From Primorskyibacter sedentarius (lineage in GTDB: Bacteria; Pseudomonadota; Alphaproteobacteria; Rhodobacterales; Rhodobacteraceae), in NCBI RefSeq assembly GCF_004342065.1, contig NZ_SLZU01000003.1, forward strand, positions 62,001 to 126,000: DNA of 64,000 bases, given 5' to 3'. The notes under the pieces are model-generated. The model was not told the DNA's origin. It did no database searches and saw only the letters and a list, made by a program, of their open reading frames with translations. Each line of letters begins with the position of its first letter. Position 1 is the stretch's first letter. Position numbers and translations under genes: made by a program. Of the stretch, positions 7,696-16,270 are shown one piece after another.

Positions 7696-8574
7696 TCAGC
7701 CACTCGCATCCGCCATCGACGTGAACCAGTCGATGACAGCTTGTGCGGATGAGTTCCGTTTCGGTTTGCGCAGCGCCAGCATGTAGAAATGCTGCTCACC
7801 CAGAAGTGTCTCGGGCACGACTTGCACCAGATGATCTGCTTCTATGTCACGCCTGGCAAGAAAACTGCTGACAAGTGCGACGCCCTGACCCGACAGGGCC
7901 GCATCCATGGTGAGGGCTGTTTGGCTCAGACGCAGGCCGTGGCCACCGCGATCTTCTAGCTTCAGCATTTTAAGGAAACCTGGCCACAGATCGTGCGCAT
8001 CATGGAGTTTTGGCAGCATCGAAAGGGTTTCCGGGGACAGCGGCACGTCGTGGCCTGCGAGCAGAGAGGGTGCAGCGACAGCGATGACCTCTTGCCTGAA
8101 AAGACGGACCACTTCCAGTGACGCACCAAAGGGCGGCTGCCCCTGACGTATCGCCACGTCGATGCCATCACCATGAAAGCTAGACACTTTTTCTGTGGCG
8201 AGGATTTGCAGGTCAATCTGCGGATGTGCGGCCGAAAAAGCCGGCAAGTTCGGGATAAGCCACTTTGCCGCAAAGGTCGGTGTGACGCTTACCAGAACCC
8301 TGTCAGGTTCCGGCCGCAGGCTCGCCGTGGCATTTCGCAACTCCTCAAACGCCGAGGTGATGCGCCCGTGATAGCTGCGGCCAGATGACGTGAATGCCAG
8401 CCCTTTGGGCAACCGTTCAAACAGGGGTATCCCCAGGTGGGCCTCAAGATGCCGGACCTGCTGCGCAACGGCACCCTGCGTCACGGCCATTTCGTCTGCG
8501 GCGGCGCGGAAATTCAAATGGCGGCCAGCCGCTTCGAAAGCGCGCAAGCTGTTGAGAGGCGGGGTTTGGGTCAT
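7696..8574 (-). CDS. LysR-family regulator, GcvA-like
   Basis: A 292-residue LysR-type regulator. The N-terminal helix-turn-helix (LNSLRAFEAAGRHLNFRAAADEMAVTQGAVAQQVRHLE in short segments) and the following PLFERLPKGLAFTSSG linker match the GcvA/AmpR-like branch. Residues 90-290 form the periplasmic-binding-protein-like effector domain. It is divergent from an SDR gene, with a 23-base dyad directly before its own start codon, the usual layout for a LysR regulator that controls itself and its divergent neighbour. The effector is unknown. Confidence 0.88.
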   Translation of the reverse strand: MTQTPPLNSLRAFEAAGRHLNFRAAADEMAVTQGAVAQQVRHLEAHLGIPLFERLPKGLAFTSSGRSYHGRITSAFEELRNATASLRPEPDRVLVSVTPTFAAKWLIPNLPAFSAAHPQIDLQILATEKVSSFHGDGIDVAIRQGQPPFGASLEVVRLFRQEVIAVAAPSLLAGHDVPLSPETLSMLPKLHDAHDLWPGFLKMLKLEDRGGHGLRLSQTALTMDAALSGQGVALVSSFLARRDIEADHLVQVVPETLLGEQHFYMLALRKPKRNSSAQAVIDWFTSMADASG

Positions 8575-8575
8575 A

Positions 8576-8598
8576 TGACAATAGTAATCCTACTGTCA
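8576..8598. promoter_or_regulatory. Dyad operator candidate between lysR and SDR genes
   Basis: A 23-base inverted repeat with the pattern TGACA-N-TAG-N5-CTA-N-TGTCA. It begins two bases upstream of the LysR start codon and ends about 75 bases before the SDR start. The symmetry and position suggest the LysR binding site; it would cover the lysR ribosome binding region and so could also give autorepression. Confidence 0.6.
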
Positions 8599-8672
8599 CG
8601 CAAGATCAATTCTGGCGCGAATTATCGCGCAATCTGCAATATCTGAAAGGCAGAGCAATGAAGGAGACTGCA

Positions 8673-9377
8673 ATGTCAGTAGAGAAAGTGGCACTTGTTA
8701 CTGCGGGCGGCAGCGGCATGGGTGCTGATGCTGCGCGCAGATTGGCGGCAGACGGCTTTCGGGTTGGGATCTTGTCCTCCTCCGGCAAGGGCGAAACGCT
8801 CGGGCAAGAACTGGGAGGCTTTGGCGTCACCGGGTCAAACCGTTCGGTAGATGACATAGCAGCGCTGGTGGACGGCGCGAAAGAACGGTGGGGCCGTGTC
8901 GATGTTCTGGTCAATTCGGCGGGTCACGGCCCAAAAGGCCCGGTGCTGGAGATCTCGGATGATGACTGGCATCTGGGCATGGAAGCCTACCTTCTGAACG
9001 TCATCCGACCCACGCGGCTGGTGACGCCTCTGATGCAGGCACAGGGTGGCGGCGCGATCATCAACATCTCGACCTTTGCCGCGTTCGAGCCTGATCCCCT
9101 CTTCCCGACCTCCGGCGTGTTTCGCGCGGGCCTCGCAGCCTTTACGAAGCTTTACGCGGACAAATACGCGGCTGACAATATTCGCGTGAACAATGTCCTG
9201 CCGGGGTTCATCGACAGCCTGCCTGAAAGCGAAGACCGCCGCAGCCGCATCCCGTTGGGGCGTTATGGAAAGGCCTGCGAGGTGTCGTCGCTGATTTCAT
9301 GGCTTGCGTCCGAAGGAGGCGCCTACATGACAGGCCAAAACCTGCGGATCGACGGAGGGCTGACCCGTGCTGTCTGA
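8673..9377 (+). CDS. Short-chain dehydrogenase/reductase-family protein with degenerate active site
   Basis: A 234-residue classical-length SDR. The Rossmann nucleotide-binding motif is present in modified form (TAGGSGMG at 10-17, where TGxxxGIG is usual), as are NSAG (81-84) and the catalytic-loop serine (Ser133 in INIST). However, the YxxxK pair is replaced: the positions expected to be Tyr and Lys hold Ser147 and Arg151. It may be a non-catalytic binder or use altered chemistry. The start at 8673 is preferred to 8658 because AAGGAG lies just before it. It is divergent from a LysR regulator and overlaps the next small membrane gene by 11 bases. Confidence 0.85.
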   Translation: MSVEKVALVTAGGSGMGADAARRLAADGFRVGILSSSGKGETLGQELGGFGVTGSNRSVDDIAALVDGAKERWGRVDVLVNSAGHGPKGPVLEISDDDWHLGMEAYLLNVIRPTRLVTPLMQAQGGGAIINISTFAAFEPDPLFPTSGVFRAGLAAFTKLYADKYAADNIRVNNVLPGFIDSLPESEDRRSRIPLGRYGKACEVSSLISWLASEGGAYMTGQNLRIDGGLTRAV

Positions 9378-9618
9378 TGTCTCCGGGGGGTTGGTGTCCA
9401 GGGATCGCCTTGCCTTCACCGTCAAATGGGTCGCGTCACTCATCCAGATCATGGGCTACTCGGCGACGGCCTTCGGCTGGACACCCTGGAACCTCTACCT
9501 GTTCCTCGTCGGCGTTCTTGGTTGGTTGGCGGTCGGCGTGCTGTGGAATGACAGGGCGATCATGCTGATACATTTCGTGGCCCTTGGCGCCATGCTTGTG
9601 GGTATGAACAGCGGGTGA
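9367..9618 (+). CDS. Small two-helix membrane protein (DUF6552-like)
   Basis: An 83-residue protein starting at a GTG inside the end of the SDR gene, an 11-base overlap that implies translational coupling. After a short cytosolic leader it has two or three hydrophobic segments: WVASLIQIMGYSATAF, LYLFLVGVLGWLAVGVLW and a final one around MLIHFVALGAMLVGM. The size and W-N-L-Y-L-F-x-x-G pattern recall the small DUF6552 membrane proteins of Rhodobacteraceae; I hold that from memory. Function unknown, possibly a membrane anchor for the SDR-like protein. Confidence 0.65.
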   Translation: MLSDVSGGLVSRDRLAFTVKWVASLIQIMGYSATAFGWTPWNLYLFLVGVLGWLAVGVLWNDRAIMLIHFVALGAMLVGMNSG

Positions 9619-9844
9619 TGGCGAAGCGTCAGACAGGGTCGCGCCTTCGTCTGATGCAACCGCCAGCGGCAGTTCATCGACGCAAAATCACTGCCTGAGC
9701 AATGTGCTGCATGGGATCTGCTTCGGCCTCCGCCCCGAAAGCAGGTTCTGCGGGATCGATACTTGAAACCCGGCGCGGCGCCAGGGCGGCGCAAGGTTGC
9801 AAATGGCGTCGACAAGGTCGCGCCCAACGGCGACACTGAACGAC

Positions 9845-10741
9845 ATGGACAAGCTCTCTGTCATGACCGCCTATTGCCGCATCGTCGAACGAGGCAGCTT
9901 TGCCCGCGCGGCAGAGGATCTTGGCGTCTCGTCGGCCTTGCTCAGCAGAGAGGTCAAGCTGCTGGAAGAAAGCCTTGGCTGCACCTTGCTGACGCGCACC
10001 ACGCGCAGCATGTCGCTGACAGATGCGGGGCAGCGCTATTACGAGGAGGCGCTTGCCATTCTTGATGCGGTCCGCCGGGTTGAGGGCGATATCAGGGAAG
10101 GCGCAGGCGCGGTTCGGGGGCACCTGCGGGTCAACGTGTCCAGCTCTTTCGGGCAGATGGTGATTGCGCCCCTGCTGCCGGGCTTTCTGGCCGCCTATCC
10201 CGATCTGCGCCTGACCCTGTCCATGGACGACCGGGTCGTGGATATGATCGAAGGCGGGTTCGACGTTTCAATCCGGATCCGGCCGGGCATGCCGGATTCC
10301 TCGCTCGTGGCGCGCCGGATCGGCATCATCCGGCAAAGGATTTTTGCCGCGCCGGGATATCTGAAGACGGCAGGCCACCCGAAACGGCCGCAAGACCTGC
10401 CCCAGCACCGCATCATAGGGTTTCTGCTGGCCGATCACCTGACAGAGTGGCGGCTCAGCGGACCGGGCGAGGATGCAACCGTCAGGCTCGATCCCGCCGT
10501 CAGGGTTGGCAACAGCATGGTGCTGTGTGACCTTCTTGTCGCCGGACAGGGGATCGGAACGCTTCCCGATTTCGTGTCCGACACGCCCGAGACACGCGGA
10601 GAGCTGGTGCGCGTCCTGCCCGATTATGAACTCCCCGCGCCGGCAATCTACGCCGTGACCGGCTCGCGCCTAGGGATGGATGCCAAGGTCTCTGCCTTTC
10701 TCGACCACCTTCGAAATGCCCTGCGCAGCAGGCATTCATAA
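9845..10741 (+). CDS. LysR-family regulator
   Basis: A 298-residue LysR-type regulator of the large CrgA/DsdC-like branch. The winged helix is FARAAEDLGVSSALLSREVKLLEE (from about residue 17), then LLTRTTRSMSLTDAGQRYYEEA and the effector-binding domain with DVSIRIRPGMPDSSL typical of this branch. I start it at the ATG at 9845 (MDKLSVM), since the upstream extension is atypical. It lies 95 bases before wrbA on the same strand, so it may activate the wrbA-EamA pair; no operator was recognised. Confidence 0.85.
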   Translation: MDKLSVMTAYCRIVERGSFARAAEDLGVSSALLSREVKLLEESLGCTLLTRTTRSMSLTDAGQRYYEEALAILDAVRRVEGDIREGAGAVRGHLRVNVSSSFGQMVIAPLLPGFLAAYPDLRLTLSMDDRVVDMIEGGFDVSIRIRPGMPDSSLVARRIGIIRQRIFAAPGYLKTAGHPKRPQDLPQHRIIGFLLADHLTEWRLSGPGEDATVRLDPAVRVGNSMVLCDLLVAGQGIGTLPDFVSDTPETRGELVRVLPDYELPAPAIYAVTGSRLGMDAKVSAFLDHLRNALRSRHS

Positions 10742-10836
10742 CCAGAGATTAAGAGTGATTTGCGCTTGAGCCGGTTATTCCCGCGCGCCTGATCACCGAT
10801 CTTCCCGGCATCGCAACCCATGCCCGAGAGGATCTC

Positions 10837-11460
10837 ATGACCCGAATTCTTGTACTTTATTACTCCAGCTACGGCCATGTCCGCGCGCTTGCAAAGGCCG
10901 AGGCGCAAGGCGCGCTGAGCGTTCCCGGAACGACGGTGGATCTGCGGCGCGTTCCCGAAACCGTGCCTGAAGAAATCCGCCGCTCGGCCGGATATGTCGA
11001 TGATGAAACGCCAGAGGCCGCCCCTGGCGATCTGGCCCGATATAACGGCTTCCTGTTTGGCACACCCACACGGTTCGGCATGATGGCTTCGCAAATGAAA
11101 CAGTTCCTCGATCAGGCCGGGGGGCTCTGGGCGCAGAACGCGCTTGTTGGCAAGGTGGCCGGGGTCTTCGCCTCCACCGGCTCGCAGCATGGGGGCCACG
11201 AAGCGACGCTGCTGTCGACGCAGATCCCCTTGCAGCATTTCGGCATGTTGATCGCGGGGCTTCCCTATTCCTTTTCCGGGCAGACCTCTCGCGATGGCAT
11301 CATCGGGGGTGCCCCCTACGGTGCGGGGACGATTGCCGGGGCCGATGGCACGCTTTCGCCCACTGCAACCGATCTGGCCGGGGCGCAATTTCAAGGCGCC
11401 CATGTCGCAGACCTTGCCGCGCGTCTCGCCAAAGCGCCGTCCCTACGGGAGGTTGCCTGA
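10837..11460 (+). CDS. wrbA: NAD(P)H:quinone oxidoreductase, WrbA type
   Basis: A 207-residue flavodoxin-like protein. The FMN phosphate loop is YYSSYGHV at residues 8-15, followed by the WrbA-type segments FLFGTPTRFGMMASQMKQFLDQ and the ASTGSQHGGHE loop that shapes the quinone pocket. Such enzymes are cytosolic tetramers that carry out two-electron reduction of quinones and thereby limit oxidative stress. GAGAGGA precedes the ATG. Its stop overlaps the start of the EamA transporter gene by one base (TGATG), so the two are co-translated. The length is normal for the family. Confidence 0.9.
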   Translation: MTRILVLYYSSYGHVRALAKAEAQGALSVPGTTVDLRRVPETVPEEIRRSAGYVDDETPEAAPGDLARYNGFLFGTPTRFGMMASQMKQFLDQAGGLWAQNALVGKVAGVFASTGSQHGGHEATLLSTQIPLQHFGMLIAGLPYSFSGQTSRDGIIGGAPYGAGTIAGADGTLSPTATDLAGAQFQGAHVADLAARLAKAPSLREVA

Positions 11461-12440
11461 TGACCCGCGACATTCTTCTGACCGCCATCGCGCCTGCGAT
11501 CTGGGGCAGCACTTACCTTGTCACGACCCAAGGCCTGCCGGACGGGTATCCTGTCACCCTCGCTGTCCTGCGGGCGCTGCCTGCGGGTCTGCTGCTGCTC
11601 GCCCTGACCCGGTGCCTGCCGCCAAAGGCGTGGCTGGGGCGGGCCTTCGCCCTTGGGGCGCTGAACTTCGCCATATTCTGGACGCTTCTCTTCGTTGCAG
11701 CCTACAGGCTTCCCGGGGGGGTTGCCGCGACGCTTGGATCGCTTCAGGTGCTGATCGTGATCGGGCTGGCGCGCGGCTTCCTTGGTACGCCTGTCCGCGC
11801 GCTTGCCGTGCTCGCCGCGCTGTTCGGAGTGTTGGGTGTTGCCCTGCTGTTGCTGGGCCCCGACGCATCACTGGACCCGATCGGGATCGCCGCCGGGATC
11901 GGCGGGGCCGCCTCCATGGCCGCAGGCACCGTGCTCAGCCGGAAATGGCAGCCTCCGGTCTCTGCGCTCAGCTTCACGGCGTGGCAGCTTACCCTTGGCG
12001 GCGTTCTGTTACTGCCACTTGCCTTCGTGTTGGAACCACCCCTGCCCGCGCTGACAGGCACCAACCTGGCCGCCCTTGCCTGGCTGGGACTGGTCGGGGC
12101 CGCGCTGACCTATTGGCTTTGGTTTCGCGGTGTGGCGCGGCTTGAACCCGGCGCAGTTTCCATGCTGGGCATGATGAGCCCCGTGACAGCGGTTGCCTTG
12201 GGTTGGATCTGGCTCGGCGAGGCGCTGAGCCCGGTACAAGCGCTTGGCGCCGTTATCGTTCTTGGATCTGTCTGGGCCGGTCAGCGTGCCAATCGACCAC
12301 GGCGAACAGGCGCGGGCCAGCCCCGGAAAGCCTTGGACAGGCCGCCCCTGACCCATGGCGACGTGGCCATGCCACCAGAAAAGGGCTGGCGCTCAGAAAG
12401 ACGTATTCTGCGAAAGGCCCAACGCCCGTATCTGCTGTGA
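11460..12440 (+). CDS. EamA/DMT-family transporter
   Basis: A 326-residue inner-membrane protein with about ten hydrophobic helices arranged as two EamA halves: the first begins IAPAIWGSTYLVT (a classic DMT opening) and the second near residue 150. The signature ending LGWIWLGEALSPVQALGAVIVLGSVW is typical for drug/metabolite exporters. A basic, disordered tail of about 45 residues follows. It is translationally coupled to wrbA, hinting at export of a redox-active compound or metabolite. Its last 48 bases overlap the convergent GntR gene. Substrate unknown. Confidence 0.85.
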   Translation: MTRDILLTAIAPAIWGSTYLVTTQGLPDGYPVTLAVLRALPAGLLLLALTRCLPPKAWLGRAFALGALNFAIFWTLLFVAAYRLPGGVAATLGSLQVLIVIGLARGFLGTPVRALAVLAALFGVLGVALLLLGPDASLDPIGIAAGIGGAASMAAGTVLSRKWQPPVSALSFTAWQLTLGGVLLLPLAFVLEPPLPALTGTNLAALAWLGLVGAALTYWLWFRGVARLEPGAVSMLGMMSPVTAVALGWIWLGEALSPVQALGAVIVLGSVWAGQRANRPRRTGAGQPRKALDRPPLTHGDVAMPPEKGWRSERRILRKAQRPYLL

Positions 12441-13064
12441 CATCTGCACAAACGACCCGCCTACATGCTTGCAGATGACCGAATGTGCCCGCGCAGAATC
12501 GTGATCACGGCAGGCGGCGACCAGCTCGTCATGCTCTTGCATGATCGTCTCGTAGCGGGTGGGCGATATGCGCAACCGTGCGGCCTGAACGTTCAGGGAC
12601 GTGCGCAGATTGTGCCACATCTCGGCGGCTGTCTGGTTGTAATGGTTGCGGCTGAACACCTCGTGGAACTGAAAATCCAGCCGCCGGAAAGCGCGCTGTT
12701 CTCCATGGGGTGTTTCGTGGATCTGCTTCTGTATCGCCTCCAGTTCGTCGACCATCTCCTTGGAGGCATAATCGGCGAACCACGTCACGAAATAGGGCTC
12801 CAGCATCTGGAGCACCTCGAACACGTTCTGAAGAAACCCGGCATCCGTCGGGCGGATCGTGGCACCACGATTGGGGTGGATCTGGACAAACCCCTCGCCC
12901 TGCATCCGGCGCAATACCTCGCGCACGGGGCTGGTGCTTATCCCGAACCGCGCGGCAAGCTCGGACACTTTCAGCCGCTGGCCCCCGGCCAGACGTCCTT
13001 CGTAGATGTCGTCAAGGATCGCATCGTATAACGAGGTTTCTTCCGCGCCGCCGTCATTTGCCAT
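12393..13064 (-). CDS. GntR-family regulator, FCD subfamily
   Basis: A 223-residue regulator. The winged helix (SLYDAILDDIYEGRL, then LKVSELAARFGISTSPVREVLRRMQGEGF in pieces) is followed by an all-helical FCD effector domain with the metal/ligand residues around DFQFHEVFSRNH and EHDELVAACRDHD. The ATG at 13064 is chosen over a GTG at 13097. It is the last gene of the leftward operon that starts near 20431 (78 bases after the ABC ATPase gene) and is the natural candidate to regulate it in response to a sugar acid. Its 3' end overlaps the convergent EamA gene by 48 bases. Confidence 0.85.
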   Translation of the reverse strand: MANDGGAEETSLYDAILDDIYEGRLAGGQRLKVSELAARFGISTSPVREVLRRMQGEGFVQIHPNRGATIRPTDAGFLQNVFEVLQMLEPYFVTWFADYASKEMVDELEAIQKQIHETPHGEQRAFRRLDFQFHEVFSRNHYNQTAAEMWHNLRTSLNVQAARLRISPTRYETIMQEHDELVAACRDHDSARAHSVICKHVGGSFVQMSQQIRALGLSQNTSF

Positions 13065-13142
13065 TCGTTTCGCCCGTTTTTGTCGATCAGCAGCCACTAT
13101 AGAGACGCCCCCTTTTACACACCAGTCTGCGCTGCGGCATTT

Positions 13143-14129
13143 TCAGATTTCCCCCGCGAAATGGCACAGCACGTCCGCGCCCGAGATGTTGCGCAATGGC
13201 GGACGGGTCGTCTGGCAAATCTCGGTGGCATGGGGGCAACGTGGCGCAAAGCGGCAGCCCTTGGTGGGCGCCCCCACATCGACAGGCTCGGCAGCGCCTG
13301 CGCCGCGACGGCGCTTGCGGGGGTCCGCGACCGGGACGGCGTCCAGCAGGGCACGGGTATAGGGATGCCGGGGCGTTCCGAACAGCGCGGCGGTCTCTGC
13401 CACCTCGACAAACTGTCCGCGATACATCACCGCCACGCGGTCGCAGATATGTTCCACCACCGCCAGATCATGCGCGATGAAAAGGAAAGTCAGCGCGTAT
13501 TCCTCCTGCAGGTCCTGCAAGAGGTTCAGCGTCTGCGCCTGAATCGAGACATCCAGCGCCGAGACGGCCTCGTCCGCGACCACCAGTTCCGGGTTTGTCG
13601 ACAGCGCCCGCGCAATTCCCAGACGCTGCCGCTGACCGCCGGAAAAGGCGTTGGGATAACGGTGCATGAATTCGCGCCGCAGCCCCACGCTTTCAAGAAG
13701 CCCGCCCACCCGCTCAGCCAGCGCCTTGCCTTTCAGCCCTTCGGATTTCTGCAAGGCCTGCCCGACCACGTCGATCACCCGCAGCCGCGGGTTGAGCGAG
13801 GCCTGCGGGTCCTGAAAGATCATCCGCAGCTTGCGCCATGCCTTGCGCAACTGATCCAGCGGCGCGTCGGCCAGGTCCAGCGCTTCCCCTTCCTTCGGGG
13901 TGAAGGTCACGCTGCCGGAACTGGGGTCATGCACGCGAAGGATGCAGCGCCCCAGCGTTGTCTTGCCAGAGCCGCTTTCGCCCACAATGCCAAAGGTCTC
14001 GCCGCGCAGCACGTCAAAGGAGACTGAATCCACCGCGACAAACCCATCGGTCTTTTTCGACAAAAGCCCACCGCTGGCAGCGCCGAATGTCTTGGTCAGC
14101 TCGCGAACTTCAAGGATGGTCTCAGACAT
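13143..14129 (-). CDS. Peptide-type ABC importer, ATP-binding protein (OppF/DppF-like)
   Basis: A 328-residue ATPase. Walker [13 protein letters not shown] (from about residue 48), the Q-loop in [13 protein letters not shown], the signature [14 protein letters not shown] and Walker [15 protein letters not shown] are all present, and the C-terminal oligopeptide-transporter domain ([12 protein letters not shown], then a Cys-containing [14 protein letters not shown] iron-sulfur-like motif) places it with OppF/DppF. The ATG at 14129 is the first Met giving the usual N-terminus ([15 protein letters not shown]). It overlaps the neighbouring ATPase gene by eight bases and forms a heterodimer with it to drive import. 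Confidence 0.92.
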   Translation of the reverse strand: MSETILEVRELTKTFGAASGGLLSKKTDGFVAVDSVSFDVLRGETFGIVGESGSGKTTLGRCILRVHDPSSGSVTFTPKEGEALDLADAPLDQLRKAWRKLRMIFQDPQASLNPRLRVIDVVGQALQKSEGLKGKALAERVGGLLESVGLRREFMHRYPNAFSGGQRQRLGIARALSTNPELVVADEAVSALDVSIQAQTLNLLQDLQEEYALTFLFIAHDLAVVEHICDRVAVMYRGQFVEVAETAALFGTPRHPYTRALLDAVPVADPRKRRRGAGAAEPVDVGAPTKGCRFAPRCPHATEICQTTRPPLRNISGADVLCHFAGEI

Positions 14130-15135
14130 CGGCGGGCGCCTCGCTGTGCAGGAAACAGGCCACTTCGCACCGCCCCACCGGCCGCAGCCGGGGTTCGCGC
14201 AGGTCACAGGTGCCTTGCATGAAATGATCGCACCGGGTGCGGAACGTGCAGCCAGAGGGGCGCGCCAGCGGATGCGGGACCATGCCCCGGATCGCGGGAA
14301 GCCGTGCCTTTGATGTCATGCCGATGCGGGGCACAGAGTCCAGGAGCGCCCGTGTATAGGGATGCAACGGGTTCTCGAAGAGGCCGTAAACATCCGATTT
14401 CTCGACGATCTTGCCCATATACATGACCGCAACGTCATCCGCGACCTCGGCCACCACGCCCAGATCATGGGTGATCAGCATCACCGCCATGTTGAGCTCT
14501 ACCTTCAGCTCCGCGATCAGATCGAGGATCTGCGCCTGCGTGGTCACATCCAGCGCCGTGGTCGGTTCATCCGCGATCAGAAGGCGCGGCTGGCAGGACA
14601 GTGCCATGGCGATCATCGCCCGTTGGCGCATGCCGCCGGACAGCTCGAACGGGTAGGATTCGAACCGTTCCGCCGGGCGCGGAATGCCGACGCGGGCCAG
14701 CATGTCGATCGCCTCTTCGCGGGCCTCGGCCTTGGTCACCTGCCGGTGCAGCAGGATCGTTTCGGTGATCTGCTTGCCGATCTTCTGGATCGGCCCCAGA
14801 GAGCTCATCGGTTCCTGAAAGATCATCGAGATGTCGCTGCCCCGGATGGATCGCAACTCCCGCGATCCCGCCCGCGCGCGGGCAAGGTCCACCGTGCGCC
14901 CGTCAGCGGCATGGTACAGGATGCTGCCGCCGGTGATCCGCCCCGGCGCATCGACGATCCGCAGGATGGACCGCGCCAGGATCGACTTGCCGCAACCGGA
15001 CTCTCCCAACAGGCACAGCGTCCGGTCGGGGTGAATATCCAGATCCACACCCTCCACCGCCTTGACCAGCCCGTCATCGGTGAAGAAATGGGTTTTCAGC
15101 CCGCGGATCTCGATCATCGGTGTGTCAGTTTGCAT
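14122..15135 (-). CDS. Peptide-type ABC importer, ATP-binding protein (OppD/DppD-like)
   Basis: A 337-residue ATPase with Walker [14 protein letters not shown]-loop [12 protein letters not shown], signature [14 protein letters not shown], Walker [15 protein letters not shown] and the OppD-type C-terminal domain ending in [16 protein letters not shown]. Several in-frame Met codons exist (15183, 15150, 15135, 15117). I choose 15135, where the start overlaps the permease stop by 11 bases, in keeping with the coupled style of this operon, but 15117 is also possible. It partners the ATPase encoded at 13143-14129. Confidence 0.92.
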   Translation of the reverse strand: MQTDTPMIEIRGLKTHFFTDDGLVKAVEGVDLDIHPDRTLCLLGESGCGKSILARSILRIVDAPGRITGGSILYHAADGRTVDLARARAGSRELRSIRGSDISMIFQEPMSSLGPIQKIGKQITETILLHRQVTKAEAREEAIDMLARVGIPRPAERFESYPFELSGGMRQRAMIAMALSCQPRLLIADEPTTALDVTTQAQILDLIAELKVELNMAVMLITHDLGVVAEVADDVAVMYMGKIVEKSDVYGLFENPLHPYTRALLDSVPRIGMTSKARLPAIRGMVPHPLARPSGCTFRTRCDHFMQGTCDLREPRLRPVGRCEVACFLHSEAPADV

Positions 15136-16270
15136 ATGGATCTGCGGCATCGCGAAGGCCGTCTCCCAGGAAGTTGAGGGCAAGCACGGCGACCACGATC
15201 GTCGTGCCGGGGGCGATTAGCAGCCAGGGGGCCTCGATGATCGTGCGGATGTTCTGGGCCTCTTTCAGCAACGTACCCCAGGAAACGATGGGCGGCTGCA
15301 ATCCGATGCCAAGGAACGACAGCGAGGTTTCGGCCAGGATCATCAGCGGCACGGCAAGCGTGAGAGACGCGATGATGTGGCTGGCAAAACTGGGAACCAG
15401 ATGCTTGCGGATGATCTCCCAGTCCGACAGCCCGTCCAGCCGGGCGGCAACGACAAAATCCTCGTGCCGGAGCGACAGGAATTTGCCCCGCACCTCGCGC
15501 GCCAGCGTCGTCCACCCGATCATCGACACGATCAGCGTGACCACGAAATAGGTCCGTAGCGGCGGCCAGTCGAGCGGGATGGCCGCGGCCAGCCCCATCC
15601 AGAGCGGAATGGTCGGGATGGAACGCAGGAATTCGATCACGCGCTGGATCAGGTTGTCGATCCAGCCACCGTAATAACCCGAGATGCCGCCAAGGCTGAC
15701 CCCTACGATCAGGGACACCGCGACGCCCACCAGCCCGATGGACATGGAAATGCGCGTGCCCATGATGATCCGGCTGAGGATATCGCGGCCCAGCCGGTCA
15801 GCGCCCAGGAAATAGACCTTCTGTTTGGGGTCGATCGGGCCAAAGAAATGCCGGTTCGTGGGCATCAGCCAAAGCAGCTTGTACTCGTGGCCTTTCACGA
15901 AGAAACCCAGAGGGATCACCTTTTCCGGATCCTCCACGAAATGGCGGCGCATCGCTTCGCGGTCAATCTCCATCTTCAAGCCGCGCGCATGCAACAGGAA
16001 CCGGCTGTCGCCATCCTCGTCCGGTGCAAGAAAATGGATGCCCTGCGGCGGCGCAAAGGGCGCGCGGGTGTTGGTCTTGAGGTAATCGGCAGGGCTGAGG
16101 AATTCTCCGAACAGGGCGACGAAATAGACAAACCCCACGATAAACAGGCTGAAATAGGCGATCTTGTGGCGACGGAACTGCCGCCACATCAGCGCCCAGG
16201 GGCCCAGCAGGTCAGGTGTCTTGACGGACTCGGCCGCCTGCACCTCGGATGCGGAATCGATGGCTGTCAT
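15125..16270 (-). CDS. Peptide-type ABC importer, permease (OppC/DppC-like)
   Basis: A 381-residue inner-membrane permease, longer than the usual 300 because of a periplasmic insertion after the first helix (residues about 60-150, with HFLAPDEDGDSRFLLHARGLKME). The core has the conserved segment FFLGADRLGRDILSR-type sequence (YFLGADRLGRDIL), six helices and the EAA cytosolic loop REDFVVAARLDGLSDWEIIRKHL. Such an insertion is typical for the branch that serves family 5 oligosaccharide-like importers. It overlaps the DppB-like gene by four bases (ATGA). Confidence 0.9.
   Translation of the reverse strand: MTAIDSASEVQAAESVKTPDLLGPWALMWRQFRRHKIAYFSLFIVGFVYFVALFGEFLSPADYLKTNTRAPFAPPQGIHFLAPDEDGDSRFLLHARGLKMEIDREAMRRHFVEDPEKVIPLGFFVKGHEYKLLWLMPTNRHFFGPIDPKQKVYFLGADRLGRDILSRIIMGTRISMSIGLVGVAVSLIVGVSLGGISGYYGGWIDNLIQRVIEFLRSIPTIPLWMGLAAAIPLDWPPLRTYFVVTLIVSMIGWTTLAREVRGKFLSLRHEDFVVAARLDGLSDWEIIRKHLVPSFASHIIASLTLAVPLMILAETSLSFLGIGLQPPIVSWGTLLKEAQNIRTIIEAPWLLIAPGTTIVVAVLALNFLGDGLRDAADPYAN

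Noticed and set aside
14641-14665. T-loop-like GGTTCGAATCC sequence suggesting a tRNA
   Set aside because: It codes for the FESYP segment of the OppD-like ATPase and no cloverleaf or acceptor stem can be built around it.
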